From assembly GCA_016707885.1 (NCBI GenBank), contig JADJGU010000008.1, forward strand, positions 1-64,000: a stretch of 64,000 nt of DNA. Reading direction: 5' to 3'. Under the pieces are notes generated by a model, which did no database searches, was not told the DNA's origin, and saw only the letters and a list, made by a program, of their open reading frames with translations. The DNA comes from Sphingomonadales bacterium (GTDB taxonomy: Bacteria > Pseudomonadota > Alphaproteobacteria > Sphingomonadales > Sphingomonadaceae). Shown piece after piece: positions 24,433-34,223 of this stretch. Position numbers and translations under genes: made by a program. Position 1 is the first letter of the stretch. Each line of letters starts with the position of its first letter.

Positions 24433-26019
24433 CTAAATTTGTTTTGCTGCGGTGCGGTTGCGCCGCAACAGTTGGTTGATCCGCCGACGATCAACCGCTC
24501 CAACCAAATATCCGACTGCGAAATAGACGGTCATGCCCCCACCGACAAGTACTGCAAGCGCCGCTATGCGGGTCAGGATGTCGTCGGAGAAATAGGGCAT
24601 CATCCAACCCATCAACCACCAAAGCAGCGCCGACATCGCCGCAGTGGCAAGCAATTGTCGAGCAATGCGATTCCCGAGTGTGCCAGTAAAGTGAAACCAT
24701 CCACGCCGGTGCAGCACGAAATAGAGCAACAGGCAGTTGAGCGAGGCCGAAGCAGCTGTCGCCCCAGCCAGCCCCACGATACCCCAAGGTCGCACGACGA
24801 AGACGTTGAGGATGATATTGAAGATCAGCGAGACTAGTGCGGTGTAGACTGGCGTCTTGGTATCCGAACGGGCGAAAAAGCCTGGATTGAGTATCTTGAC
24901 GATAACATAGGCCGGAAGCCCTGCAACCAAAGCCGCAGTAATCTGCGCCATGATTGCGCCATCTGCCAGCGTGAATTTACCACCAACGAAAAAGGCGTTG
25001 GTGAAAGCCGGGGCGCAAATGGCTAGCGCCGCCGCTGCGGGCAGAGTCAGCAGGGTTGCCATTTCAAACGCATCGGCCTGCAAATCCTGTGCGCGTTGCA
25101 AATCATCACTTTGAATGTGGCGCGACAGCATCGGCAGGATGGCCGTTCCCAGAGCAATGCCGACAATGCCCAATGGCATCTGGTTCAATCGGTCGGCCAT
25201 TTTCAACAACGTCAGTGATCCCTGCGGCAGCGAGGTCGCAAAGAAAGTGTCTACAAACTGGCTGATCTGGTAAATCCCGGCGCCAAAGGTTGCAGGCAGG
25301 ATCACCATGCCCAGCTGTTTCACTTCGTGCGTGAATTTGGGCATCTGAAGATGAAACTTCAAGCCGGCACGATGTACTTCCCACCATAGATAGAGAAGTT
25401 GAACGAGGCCCGACAGCGATACGGCGCCGCACAGCGCGTAAACTACCCAGCGATCGTCGCCGCTATTGCCACGCCAGAAATAGCCCGCCCCGATACCACC
25501 GATCAGTACGATATTGAAAAGAATGGGCGCGATTGCCCCGGGCGCGAATTTGGAACGGGCATTAAGGAGCCCCGTGAGCATCGCCACAATGCTGATGAAA
25601 AACAGATAGGGGAATGTCACACGGCTGAGGAAAACAGCCAGATCGAATTTGCCTGGAACCGACTGAAATTCGCTTGCCAGCAGCCAGACAATACCCGGCA
25701 TGATGAGCATTGCCAGCCCTGAAAAGCCCAGCAAAATCCATATGAATACCGACATTACATCGTCGGCAAACTTGGCGGCCTCCGCCTCACCATTCTCGCC
25801 CGCCAGGCGGCGCGAATACATCGGAACAAAAGCAACCGAAAAGGCACCTTCGGCGAAGAGACGCCGGAAAGTGTTGGGCAGCGTGAAGGCCAGTTGATAG
25901 GCATCGCCTGCCAAGCCAGCGCCAAGCACACGTGCCAGCAGAATATCGCGGATAAATCCGAATATCCTGCTGATAACCGTAAAACCGGCAATGGTAGATG
26001 TGTGCTTGAGCAGGCTCAT
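24433..26019 (-). CDS. murJ: lipid II flippase MurJ (MviN)
   Basis: 528 aa, about 14 transmembrane helices, with the MviN/MurJ N-terminus (TIAGFTVISRIFGFIRDIL) and conserved charged residues in the cavity helices (RRLFAEGAFSVAFVPMYSR). It flips the peptidoglycan precursor lipid II across the inner membrane. It is placed between secB and trpS on the same strand, 24 bp from secB. Confidence 0.95.
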   Translation of the reverse strand: MSLLKHTSTIAGFTVISRIFGFIRDILLARVLGAGLAGDAYQLAFTLPNTFRRLFAEGAFSVAFVPMYSRRLAGENGEAEAAKFADDVMSVFIWILLGFSGLAMLIMPGIVWLLASEFQSVPGKFDLAVFLSRVTFPYLFFISIVAMLTGLLNARSKFAPGAIAPILFNIVLIGGIGAGYFWRGNSGDDRWVVYALCGAVSLSGLVQLLYLWWEVHRAGLKFHLQMPKFTHEVKQLGMVILPATFGAGIYQISQFVDTFFATSLPQGSLTLLKMADRLNQMPLGIVGIALGTAILPMLSRHIQSDDLQRAQDLQADAFEMATLLTLPAAAALAICAPAFTNAFFVGGKFTLADGAIMAQITAALVAGLPAYVIVKILNPGFFARSDTKTPVYTALVSLIFNIILNVFVVRPWGIVGLAGATAASASLNCLLLYFVLHRRGWFHFTGTLGNRIARQLLATAAMSALLWWLMGWMMPYFSDDILTRIAALAVLVGGGMTVYFAVGYLVGAVDRRRINQLLRRNRTAAKQI

Positions 26020-26043
26020 TGCCCGGCCCCCTTGTGGATTGGC

Positions 26044-26553
26044 TTACGCCTCACCAGCCGGTTGCTGTTCGGCCATCGCCTGCGCTTGCGTCAGCTGCTG
26101 CACATACAAGGCGTTGAAATCGATGGGGTCAAGGACGAGCGGCGGATAACCTGCATCGCGGATCGCATCGGCGACAACACGGCGGGCGAAGGGGAACATC
26201 AGACGCGGCGCTTCTCCGAATAGAAACTGGTGTGCCTGGCCTTCATCAATGTTGCGCAATCCGAACAGTGTTGCATATTCGAGTTCGACATTGAAATGCA
26301 CGCCCTGGTCGGCAGCTGCCTTGACACCAAGTTTCAGGCTGACTTCATGTACTTCCTCGTTGACCGGGTTCACCTCGATATTGACCTGAACGTCAATCTG
26401 CGGCGCGCCTTCCCAGCCATAGCTGTGGGGCGCATTCGGGTTTTCGACCGAAAGGTCTTTCACATATTGATTGAGCATGCCGACAGCTGGCGCTGTATCT
26501 TCGCCATTGGCTTTTAACATGTCAGAGACGATATTGCCTTCTTCTTCGGCCAT
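26044..26553 (-). CDS. secB: protein-export chaperone SecB
   Basis: 169 aa, with the SecB core beta-strands (NQYVKDLSVENPNAP, EVSLKLGVKA) and the LFGEAPRLMFPFARRV segment, plus an acidic N-terminus and a Gln/Ala-rich tail. The cytoplasmic tetramer holds preproteins unfolded for SecA. It is first in a minus-strand run with murJ and trpS and divergent from the Tim44-like gene. Confidence 0.95.
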   Translation of the reverse strand: MAEEEGNIVSDMLKANGEDTAPAVGMLNQYVKDLSVENPNAPHSYGWEGAPQIDVQVNIEVNPVNEEVHEVSLKLGVKAAADQGVHFNVELEYATLFGLRNIDEGQAHQFLFGEAPRLMFPFARRVVADAIRDAGYPPLVLDPIDFNALYVQQLTQAQAMAEQQPAGEA

Positions 26554-26823
26554 TTTTGTTGGGCTTTCCTTGCTTTTTCGGGCCGTCCCTCACGACCCTG
26601 ATGTTGGCGGTGCGCCTAGCAGGGGGGCAGGCAAAGGGCAATGGTTAGTGATATTTGCAAGCTGCCAAAAAACTTTTGCGCCAAGCTATTTGAATCCGGC
26701 TTGGTAAATGCCTATGTAGGATTTGGAAGCTGGGCATTTTTAGCCGTTCAACCGCCATTAACCCCGGCTTTGTTTTTTTGCGATACACGGGTGAAGGCCC
26801 TGCGCAGTTGTAAAGGCAAGTTC

Positions 26824-27486
26824 ATGGTGACGTTCGAAATCATTTTACTGGCGATGGTTGCGGCTTTTCTGGGCTTGCGGTTGTATTCAGTGCTGGGCAA
26901 ACGCACCGGTCATGAGCAGGAACCTGTCGCCCGTCCGGCGATGGAAGATCGCAAGCCAGCAATTGTGCGCGCGCCCGTCGGCCAACCCGAAGTCACAGCC
27001 TCAACCCCCATATTCGACAGTCCGCTATATGACAGCGCGGCGCAAAGTGGGCTGCGAGCTATCGCCAATGCAGACCGTCAATTTGACGCACCTCTGTTTG
27101 TTGAAGGCGCGAAATCGGCCTATGGCATGATCCTCGAGGCATATTGGAAGGGGGAGAAAGACAAGCTTCGCTTCCTCTGCGACGACGATGTGTATGAGAG
27201 CTTTTCTGCAGCTATCGATGATCGCGCATCGCGCGGAGAGACGTTGGAAAACCGCCTCGTGCGGATCGAAGAGGCGCGCATTGTTGACGCCAGCTATGAT
27301 CATCCCATGGCACGGATTGCAGTTCGCTTTGATGCCGATATCGCTGCACTGATCAAGGATTCCGATGGCCGCGTCATCGGTGGGTCGATGACGGATGCGG
27401 TTGAAACGCACGATGTGTGGACCTTCTTCCGCGATGTTAAATCAGGCGACCGCAACTGGAAGCTTGACGAAACCGACTCTGTCTGA
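26824..27486 (+). CDS. Tim44-like domain membrane-anchored protein
   Basis: 220 aa from ATG 26824; upstream in-frame sequence is not protein-like. One N-terminal transmembrane helix (about 3-20) and a soluble Tim44/TimA-like domain (about 75-215, FVEGAKSAYGMILEAYWKGEKD near its start). Bacterial relatives sit at the inner membrane, and their place beside secB and mltA is a common alphaproteobacterial arrangement. The molecular function in bacteria is not settled; a role linked to export or the envelope is inference. Confidence 0.85.
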   Translation: MVTFEIILLAMVAAFLGLRLYSVLGKRTGHEQEPVARPAMEDRKPAIVRAPVGQPEVTASTPIFDSPLYDSAAQSGLRAIANADRQFDAPLFVEGAKSAYGMILEAYWKGEKDKLRFLCDDDVYESFSAAIDDRASRGETLENRLVRIEEARIVDASYDHPMARIAVRFDADIAALIKDSDGRVIGGSMTDAVETHDVWTFFRDVKSGDRNWKLDETDSV

Positions 27487-27499
27487 TTCACCCCGGGGC

Positions 27500-28735
27500 A
27501 TGAAAAGCCCTGTCTTCGCGCTCGCTCTGTCGACCCTTCTGCTATCCGCTTGTTCGGGCGGGATCATTCCGAAGGGCGGTGCTGCAGCGCCCTCTACAAC
27601 ACCCGCGCCGGATGTGGCCGCTAAGCCGGTTCCGTCAACGCCCGTGCCGCCCATAGCTGCGGCTGCGGCGACAGGTGAAATCCTGAACGCGGCCAGTGCG
27701 GGGCTAGTTCGAGGGCCAGCCATTGGTGGCCTAAGCGTCGATCCGCGCAAAACCAATCTGGCGCTCGCTTCTTTCCGCACCTCATGCCCAGGCCTGCTCA
27801 AGCGCACAGACAATTCCGGTTTGACGCAGGGCAGCGACTGGCAGGATGCGTGCGACGCGGTGAAGACATGGACCGGCGATGCGATCTCCTTCTTTGCGAC
27901 CTATATGGATGCCGTGCAGGTGGGCGAAGGCAAGGCCTTTGTCACCGGCTATTTCGAGCCTGAAATTGCTGGTTCGCGCACGAAGCAACAGGGTTATGAC
28001 GTCGCCATCTACAAGCGCCCCGCCGATTTGATCGACGTCGATCTTGGCCTGTTTTCAGATGATCTGAAGGGTAAGTCCATCCGTGGCAAGGTGCAGGGGA
28101 CGAAGTTCATCCCCTACGACGAGCGCGCCGCGATCGTCGATGGCTCGTTGGCTGGACGCGGGCTGGAAATTGCTTGGGCGGCTGACCCGATAGAATTCTT
28201 CTTCCTGCAGATTCAGGGGTCGGGTCGATTGCGCCTGCCCGATGGTGGGGTGATGCGCATAGGTTATGATAGCCAGAACGGGCGCGGCTATACAGGCATC
28301 GGGCGGCTGATGAAGGATCGCGGGCTGATTACCGACGGTTCGATGCAGGGTATTGTCAAATATCTGCGCGAAAACCCCGAAGAGGGGAAGAAGATCATGA
28401 ACGAGAACAAAAGCTTCATCTTCTTCCGCGAACTGACCGGGGCAGGGCCGCTTGGCGCGATGGGCTATCCGGTGGTGGGTGAGGCGAGCGTTGCCGTCGA
28501 CCCGAAATATGTGCCGCTGGGCGCGCCCGTCTGGTTGTCGCTCGACCGCGCCGAACCCAATGGCGTGTGGGTGGCCCAGGACACCGGAGGTGCCATCAAG
28601 GGTGCAAACCGGTTTGACAGCTTTTGGGGCGCGGGTGATCGTGCCCGAGCGATTGCAGGCGGTATGTCGGCGCGGGGCAGTGCCTTGCTCTTCCTGCCCA
28701 AGGCCGCAGTCGCGCGCCTCATCCCGACCCAATAA
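27500..28735 (+). CDS. mltA: membrane-bound lytic murein transglycosylase A
   Basis: 411 aa from ATG 27500, 13 bp after the preceding stop. Lipoprotein signal with lipobox LSAC (Cys18), a Pro/Ala-rich linker, then the MltA barrel domain (VTGYFEPEIAGSR region) and the 3D domain with the catalytic-Asp motif AQDTGGAIKGANR and the C-terminal GRGSALLFLP-like end. It cleaves peptidoglycan to 1,6-anhydro-muropeptides at the outer membrane. The next gene starts within its stop codon (TAATG). Confidence 0.92.
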   Translation: MKSPVFALALSTLLLSACSGGIIPKGGAAAPSTTPAPDVAAKPVPSTPVPPIAAAAATGEILNAASAGLVRGPAIGGLSVDPRKTNLALASFRTSCPGLLKRTDNSGLTQGSDWQDACDAVKTWTGDAISFFATYMDAVQVGEGKAFVTGYFEPEIAGSRTKQQGYDVAIYKRPADLIDVDLGLFSDDLKGKSIRGKVQGTKFIPYDERAAIVDGSLAGRGLEIAWAADPIEFFFLQIQGSGRLRLPDGGVMRIGYDSQNGRGYTGIGRLMKDRGLITDGSMQGIVKYLRENPEEGKKIMNENKSFIFFRELTGAGPLGAMGYPVVGEASVAVDPKYVPLGAPVWLSLDRAEPNGVWVAQDTGGAIKGANRFDSFWGAGDRARAIAGGMSARGSALLFLPKAAVARLIPTQ

Positions 28736-29277
28736 TGGCACGCCGCCTCCATCCGGAGGAGCGGAGCCTTTGGAACCGCGTCGTCGAAACGGTAAAGCCA
28801 TTGCATCCGGTGAAGGTGGCACTGCACCCGCATCCGATTGATGAAGCGCCCAAGGCAAAGCCTGCAGAGCCGAAAGCGGCGAAGCCAAAGCTTAAGTCCA
28901 GCGCCGTCCGTACCCCCGCCAATCTGCCCAAACCGATCGACAGCAATCTCGATTCGCACTGGGACCGGCGCTTTCACAAAGGCGCGGTGATTCCCGATAT
29001 CAGCATCGATCTGCACGGGCAGGGGCTGGCTGGTGCGCATGCAAGGCTCGACAACACGCTCGAGCAAGCCATTCATCAGCGGCTACGCGTGGTGCTACTC
29101 GTCACCGGCAAGGCGCGCGCGCATGACCGGGCGAGCGGTTCAGGCAGAGGTGCCATTGCCGCTGTGGTACGTGACTGGCTCGCGGCTTCGCGCCATTCGT
29201 CGCATATCGCCGCCGTCAGGCAGGCCCACCCACGTCATGGCGGGAACGGAGCCTTGTATATTGTGCTGAAACGTTAG
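28735..29277 (+). CDS. Smr domain protein
   Basis: 180 aa. The N-terminal half is a Lys/Pro/Ala-rich, probably disordered region. The C-terminal Smr domain carries DLHGQGLAGAHARL, LLVTGKA and HGGNGALYIVLK, the conserved pattern of small MutS-related nuclease domains. Such proteins are DNA or RNA nucleases, often RNA endonucleases in ribosome rescue. It is coupled to mltA by TAATG and its end overlaps the convergent dapE by 4 bp. Confidence 0.88.
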   Translation: MARRLHPEERSLWNRVVETVKPLHPVKVALHPHPIDEAPKAKPAEPKAAKPKLKSSAVRTPANLPKPIDSNLDSHWDRRFHKGAVIPDISIDLHGQGLAGAHARLDNTLEQAIHQRLRVVLLVTGKARAHDRASGSGRGAIAAVVRDWLAASRHSSHIAAVRQAHPRHGGNGALYIVLKR

Positions 29278-30413
29278 GCGGCTAGCAACCGAAGTGTCAC
29301 TCGCCGGTAAATCTCTGTCAGCGCATCTAGGTCGGCAATCGCCACCGCTTCGTCCAGCTTGTGCATTGTCGCGTTGCACAGACCAAATTCAACGACAGGA
29401 CACAGTTTGGAGAGGAAACGCGCGTCGGACGTGCCGCCGGTGGTCGAGGCCTCAGGTGCAATACCAGTAACTTCCTCTACCACGGCTGCCATCGTTTCCG
29501 AAAGCTCACCCGGCGGTGTCAGGAAAGCCTCACCCGAAATCATTGCCTTCAGCGTGCCGCTACCTTGTTCGACGATACCGCGGATCAATTCGACCAGGCT
29601 CTCTCCGCTGTGCAGATCGTTGAAGCGGATAGAAAGCCGCGCCAGCGCCTTGGAGGGGATCACATTGGTCGCCGGATTGCCGGTGTGCAGTTCGGTGATT
29701 TCGATATTGCTCGGCTGGAAAAATTCGGTGCCTTCATCAAGGATAATCGCCTTGATCTGCGCAAGGATTGCCACCAGCCGGGGGATCGGGTTGTCGGCAA
29801 GATGCGGGTAAGCGACATGGCCCTGCGTGCCTTCGACGGTGATCCACATATTCACCGAACCGCGCCGCCCGACCTTCATCATGTCGCCCAATCGGTTGAC
29901 GCTTGTTGGCTCACCGACAAGGCACAGGTCGGGCAAGGTGCCGCGTGCTTTCATATAATCGATCAACGCACGGGTGCCGTGGATGGCAGGGCCTTCTTCG
30001 TCGCCGGTTATGATCAGGCTTATAGTGCCCGCATCGTCCGGAACATCGTGCAAGGCAGCAACGAAGGCCGCAATGCTGCCTTTCATATCGACCGCACCGC
30101 GCCCGTAAAGCAGATCGCCCTTTACGACGGGTTCAAATGGCCCGCTAGACCAGCCCTCTCCCGGCGGCACCACGTCGAGATGCCCGGCAAATGCAAAATG
30201 GCGGCCACTTTTTCCACGGATTGCGAACAGGTTTTCCACAGGCCCGCCATGCGCCGGATCGGGGTCGTCTGCGCCTGCAACGAAACGCTCGACGGTAAAG
30301 CCCAATGGCAGCAGAATAGACTCCATCGCATCGAAAACACTACCGCAAGCGGGCGATATGCTTTCGCAGGCCATCAGGCGTTGGGCATAGTCGAGGGCAA
30401 GGCTGTCAATCAT
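29274..30413 (-). CDS. dapE: succinyl-diaminopimelate desuccinylase
   Basis: 379 aa from ATG 30413; a GTG two codons upstream is possible. M20 peptidase-family metal site: FAGHLDVVP, VDMKGSIAAFV, catalytic GDEEGPAIHG and the C-terminal TSDARFL. It hydrolyses N-succinyl-LL-diaminopimelate in lysine and peptidoglycan precursor synthesis, the same pathway as dapB at 9112. Confidence 0.94.
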   Translation of the reverse strand: MIDSLALDYAQRLMACESISPACGSVFDAMESILLPLGFTVERFVAGADDPDPAHGGPVENLFAIRGKSGRHFAFAGHLDVVPPGEGWSSGPFEPVVKGDLLYGRGAVDMKGSIAAFVAALHDVPDDAGTISLIITGDEEGPAIHGTRALIDYMKARGTLPDLCLVGEPTSVNRLGDMMKVGRRGSVNMWITVEGTQGHVAYPHLADNPIPRLVAILAQIKAIILDEGTEFFQPSNIEITELHTGNPATNVIPSKALARLSIRFNDLHSGESLVELIRGIVEQGSGTLKAMISGEAFLTPPGELSETMAAVVEEVTGIAPEASTTGGTSDARFLSKLCPVVEFGLCNATMHKLDEAVAIADLDALTEIYRRVTLRLLAA

Positions 30414-30469
30414 TTGCACCGCATGGCAATCGCGCTATGTTTTGTCCATAAAATCTGGACGGAAACAAC

Positions 30470-30934
30470 ATGCCCAAAATTCATATCGAGGCGATCCCGC
30501 AATCGAACGCCACCGGCTACCCCGAGCCGTTCGACAAAGAGGTTGAGGGCCGTTGGTGGCGTAGGCTCGCGCCGGTTGCTGGCTTGACGCTGATGGGGGC
30601 CAGCCATGTGGTGCTGAAACCCGGCGGTTGGTCCTCGCATCGCCATTGGCACGAAAGCGAGGACGAGATGGTCATCATGCTCGCGGGCGAGGCTGTGCTG
30701 ATCGAGGATGATGGGGAGACTGTCATGCGCGCCGGCGACGTGGCGGCCTGGCCAGCGGGTGTGCGCAATGGCCACCATATGATCAACCGAAGCGATGCAG
30801 ACTGCAGTTTCATCGCAATCGGCGTGGGTGATCGCTCGACTGGTGGCGGCTATTCAGACATCGACATGATGTTCAGCGAGGAACATTATTACCACAAAGA
30901 TGGTACGCTGTATCCGACGAAACGAATGAAGTGA
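30470..30934 (+). CDS. cupin-domain protein
   Basis: 154 aa with one cupin barrel. Both metal-binding motifs are complete: SSHRHWHESEDEMV (two His and Glu) and AWPAGVRNGHHMINRS (third His). The single-domain cupin with a C-terminal DGTLYPTK tail may be an enzyme or a small-molecule sensor. Nothing around it indicates a substrate. Confidence 0.85.
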   Translation: MPKIHIEAIPQSNATGYPEPFDKEVEGRWWRRLAPVAGLTLMGASHVVLKPGGWSSHRHWHESEDEMVIMLAGEAVLIEDDGETVMRAGDVAAWPAGVRNGHHMINRSDADCSFIAIGVGDRSTGGGYSDIDMMFSEEHYYHKDGTLYPTKRMK

Positions 30935-30956
30935 GGACACGTCCACACTAAGGGCG

Positions 30957-31628
30957 TTACTTGCTCGGTTCACTTTCGAATTTGGCGATGACCCATTCTT
31001 CTTCTTGTGCCGCCTGATACCATTCCTCCATCCAGGGATGGGCAAGAATGGCCTCGATATAGCTTTGCGCAAAGCCGGGCAGGGTGAAGCCATAAGTGAC
31101 AAAGCGGGTTACGATCGGTGCGTACATAATGTCCGCGGCGCTATAGGTTCCGAAGAGATAGGGGCCTTCGCTGCCGAAGCGGGCGCGTGCCTCTGCCCAC
31201 AAACCAAGGATTCGAAGCGCATCGTTGCGTGTTTCCTCGGATATGGTCATGCCTTCATAGGTTTTGCGCAGGTTCATTGGGCATTCGCGGCGCAATGGCA
31301 GAAATCCGGAGTGCATCTCTGCCGCCATGGCCCGCGCCATGCCGCGCGCAACATCACCCTTTGGCCAGAAACGCTCACGACCGACCTTGTCGGCGAGATA
31401 TTCGAGTATAGCGAGACTGTCCCAGATCACCGCGTCACCATCCCACAAAATCGGAACCTTGCCCGATGACGGTGCCAGATCTTCCTCGCGTTTCCGCTCG
31501 TCCCAAGTCGCGTCGTAAAGCGGGACTGTCATTTCATCGAAATGCAACCCCGATTGCTTGCACGCCAGCCAGCCACGTAGCGACCAGCTGGAATAGGCCT
31601 TGTTTCCGATGATCAGTTTGAGTGTCAT
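30957..31628 (-). CDS. glutathione S-transferase family protein
   Basis: 223 aa. The N-terminal thioredoxin-like domain (LKLIIGNKAYSSWSLRGWL, Ser-rich active-site loop) is followed by an all-helical C-terminal domain. It overlaps engB by 4 bp and is last in the rpmH-rnpA-yidD-yidC-engB run. Many relatives keep argB or another gene there, so this is probably an opportunistic position. Substrate unknown. Confidence 0.85.
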   Translation of the reverse strand: MTLKLIIGNKAYSSWSLRGWLACKQSGLHFDEMTVPLYDATWDERKREEDLAPSSGKVPILWDGDAVIWDSLAILEYLADKVGRERFWPKGDVARGMARAMAAEMHSGFLPLRRECPMNLRKTYEGMTISEETRNDALRILGLWAEARARFGSEGPYLFGTYSAADIMYAPIVTRFVTYGFTLPGFAQSYIEAILAHPWMEEWYQAAQEEEWVIAKFESEPSK

Positions 31629-32236
31629 GACCGAATGGCTTCTAGCACCGCCTCACGCAACGCATCAATCCCGCCCTTTTTCTCCGCAGATGTAGCGCAA
31701 ATCAGTGGGAAAGCCGCGCTATGCTTGCGCAGTTCCTCAAGCGTGGCGGCTTCAACGGCTGCTAACTCGCTGGCCTTGATCTTGTCGGTCTTTGTCAGGA
31801 CTATGCGATAGCTGACAGCGGCGCCGTCGAGCATCTTCATAATCTCGCGGTCGACCTCCTTGATGCCGTGGCGGCTGTCGATCAGGAGGAAGGCGCGTTT
31901 CAGCACCTGACGCCCGCGCAGATAGTCGTTCACCAGATAGCGCCACTTTTGCACCGTTTTCAGCGGGGCCTTGGCATAGCCATAGCCGGGCATGTCGCAG
32001 ATGCGGAAGATCGGCGGCTCGCCGACATCGAAAAAATTCAGCTCCTGCGTACGCCCCGGTGTGTTCGATGCGCGCGCCAGACCATTGCGGTTGACCAGCG
32101 CGTTAATCAGGCTCGACTTGCCGACGTTCGAACGGCCCGCAAAGGCGATTTCGGGAACATCCGCATCGGGCAGGAATTCAAGACCAGGGGCCGACTTCAG
32201 AAAGTTGACTGGGCCTGAGAAAATTTTTGTGTCCAT
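31625..32236 (-). CDS. engB: ribosome biogenesis GTP-binding protein EngB/YsxC/YihA
   Basis: 203 aa. G1 GRSNVGKSS, G3 DMPGYGYAKAP, G4 TKTDK and G5 CATSAEK of the TrmE-Era-EngA-like GTPases are all present. It is essential in many bacteria and acts in late 50S subunit assembly. It follows yidC after a repeat-filled gap of 167 bp. Confidence 0.95.
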   Translation of the reverse strand: MDTKIFSGPVNFLKSAPGLEFLPDADVPEIAFAGRSNVGKSSLINALVNRNGLARASNTPGRTQELNFFDVGEPPIFRICDMPGYGYAKAPLKTVQKWRYLVNDYLRGRQVLKRAFLLIDSRHGIKEVDREIMKMLDGAAVSYRIVLTKTDKIKASELAAVEAATLEELRKHSAAFPLICATSAEKKGGIDALREAVLEAIRS

Positions 32237-32253
32237 ATACTTGCCTCTTTCAT

Positions 32254-32393
32254 CCTCTCCTCTTCAGGGGAGAGGCAACGAGACTTGGTCTTGCATCGCA
32301 AGGCCTAGTCGCAGTCGGAGAGGGGCCCCTCTCCAAGCGCGGCTAGCTGCAGGAGCAGCAAGCCTTGCTACCCTCTCCCCCGGAAGCGGAGAG
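32254..32393. repeat. composite palindromic repeat between yidC and engB
   Basis: Three palindromic units lie within 140 bp: CCTCTCC/GGAGAGG (32254-32275), a perfect 18-bp palindrome GGAGAGGGGCCCCTCTCC (32317-32334) and CTCTCC/GGAGAG (32373-32393). The spacer holds GCAAGG-type sequence. It resembles repeats scattered in sphingomonad intergenic regions. Being inside an operon, it would sit in the mRNA as a series of hairpins. Confidence 0.7.
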
Positions 32394-32403
32394 CTGTTGT
32401 ATC

Positions 32404-34176
32404 TTAAGCCTTCGCCTTTTTCTTTTCGGCCTCTTCCTTTGCCATCTGCTCCTTCAGGATCGGATGCTTGGCATAGAGCCATTTCTGCTGACCGATCGAG
32501 ATCAGGTTTGAAACCACCCAGTAGAGCTGCAGGCCAGCCGCGAAAGGTGCCATGATGAACATCAGGAACCAAGGCATTATCGCAAAGACCTGCTTCTGCA
32601 CTTCGTCCATCGGTTGCGGATTCAGTCGCTGCATCAGCCACATTGTGATGCCGAGCAGGATGGGCAGGATACCAATGGCCAGAAATGCCGGGGGCGTGAA
32701 TGGTAATAGGCCAAACAGGTTGATCGGGGTCAGTGGATCGGGTGCGGACAGGTCCTTCAGCCACAGCGCGAACGGTTGGTGCCGCATTTCGACCGTCAGC
32801 ATCAGAATCTTGTACAATGCGAAGAAGATAGGGATTTGTAGCAGGATAGGAAGACAACCAGCCAGCGGGTTGATCTTTTCTTCCTGATACAGCTTCATCA
32901 TTTCCTGCTGTAGCTTCGGTTTGTCGTCCTTATAGCGTTCCTGCAGCACCTTCATCTTAGGCTGCACTGCCCGCATCCCTGCCATCGAAGCAAACTGCTT
33001 TTGGGCGACAGGGAACATGAAGATGCGGACAATAATCGTCAGCGCGATGATTGCTACGCCGAAATTACCGAACAGGTCGAACAGCCAGAGCAATATGGTC
33101 AGGAACGGAATGGCGATGAACCAGAACCAGCCCCAATCGATCGAATAATCGAGATAGGGGATGCCAATCTTGTCGGTGTAGGCGCGCAGTTCCTCAAATT
33201 CCTTGGCTCCTGCAAACAGCCGCGATGTTTGCGCAGCCGATTTGCCAGCTTCGACCGCAGTCAATTGTGCATTACGCACATTCGCCCAATTATATCCGTC
33301 TTGCGATTTGAATTCAGCCTTGACCGGAATTTTCTGGTCGGGGATCAATGCAGCCAGCCAATATTTGTCGGTCATGCCGTTCCACCCGCCGGTGGTGGCA
33401 AAGCTTACCTTGCCGTCGGGCGCTTCGGCGACCTGATCATAGCCCCAGTCATAATTCGGTTTGCCGTCGAATACACCTATAGGGCCAATGTGAATCTGGG
33501 TGAAAATCGATCCACCCTTGGTGGCGTCTTTGGGTTTGCCTTTGCGGCTGATGATGCCGAAGGGCGCGACATTCGCGGTCGGTAGTCCGGCAGCGTTGCT
33601 GAACCGCTGCTCGGCCGTCAGCATATAATGTTCGTCAATCGATAGCTTGATTTCGAAACTTTGGCCTTCGGGATTGGTCCAGGTCAAGCTGACTGGAGTC
33701 GCAGGCGTCAGCTTGGTTGCGCTAGCGGTCCAAAGCGTCTTGTCAGTCGGGAAAGTTGCGCCATTGCCAGTCCAACCAAAGCGGGCGAAATAGGAATTGG
33801 ATGTAGCGGAGGGCGCGAACAGTCGAACCGGCGGCGACTTTTTGGAGAGCTCTTCACGATGGGCAAGCAGGACGAGATCGTCGATGCGCGCTCCTTCGAG
33901 ATTGATCGAGCCTTTCAGCTTCGGCGTTTCGACAATTACGCGAGGCGCAGCTGATAGGGCTGTGGGTAGAGACACCTGCTTGGCAGGTGTCGCGGCTGTC
34001 GCGAAATCAGTGCCATCCGAACTCGCACCTGTAGGCTTCGTGGTGCTAGCCGTGGTTGAAGTCGATGTCGCAGTAGGCGGCGGAGTCGGGAAAAACATGT
34101 TCGCGACATAAGGCCAGCCGAAAAGGATGAGGCCCGTCAGCAGCACAGCCAGAATGATATTACGCCGGTCTTCCAC
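32404..34176 (-). CDS. yidC: membrane protein insertase YidC
   Basis: 590 aa. N-terminal transmembrane helix, a large periplasmic beta-supersandwich domain (about 60-350) typical of Gram-negative YidC, then the five-helix insertase core (IALTIIVRIFMFPVAQKQF, LPILLQIPIFFALYKIL, QLYWVVSNLISIGQQ). It inserts proteins into the inner membrane with or without SecYEG. It is in the conserved rpmH-rnpA-yidD-yidC order. Confidence 0.96.
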   Translation of the reverse strand: MEDRRNIILAVLLTGLILFGWPYVANMFFPTPPPTATSTSTTASTTKPTGASSDGTDFATAATPAKQVSLPTALSAAPRVIVETPKLKGSINLEGARIDDLVLLAHREELSKKSPPVRLFAPSATSNSYFARFGWTGNGATFPTDKTLWTASATKLTPATPVSLTWTNPEGQSFEIKLSIDEHYMLTAEQRFSNAAGLPTANVAPFGIISRKGKPKDATKGGSIFTQIHIGPIGVFDGKPNYDWGYDQVAEAPDGKVSFATTGGWNGMTDKYWLAALIPDQKIPVKAEFKSQDGYNWANVRNAQLTAVEAGKSAAQTSRLFAGAKEFEELRAYTDKIGIPYLDYSIDWGWFWFIAIPFLTILLWLFDLFGNFGVAIIALTIIVRIFMFPVAQKQFASMAGMRAVQPKMKVLQERYKDDKPKLQQEMMKLYQEEKINPLAGCLPILLQIPIFFALYKILMLTVEMRHQPFALWLKDLSAPDPLTPINLFGLLPFTPPAFLAIGILPILLGITMWLMQRLNPQPMDEVQKQVFAIMPWFLMFIMAPFAAGLQLYWVVSNLISIGQQKWLYAKHPILKEQMAKEEAEKKKAKA

Positions 34177-34223
34177 TCAAAAATTCCCTGTTATTTCAAT
34201 GTCTGGATCATATGTTGAACACA

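Noticed and set aside
32264..32857. Long minus-strand frame covering the yidC C-terminus and the repeat region
   Set aside because: Out of frame with yidC, composed of repeat-derived and low-complexity sequence; yidC in this place is certain.
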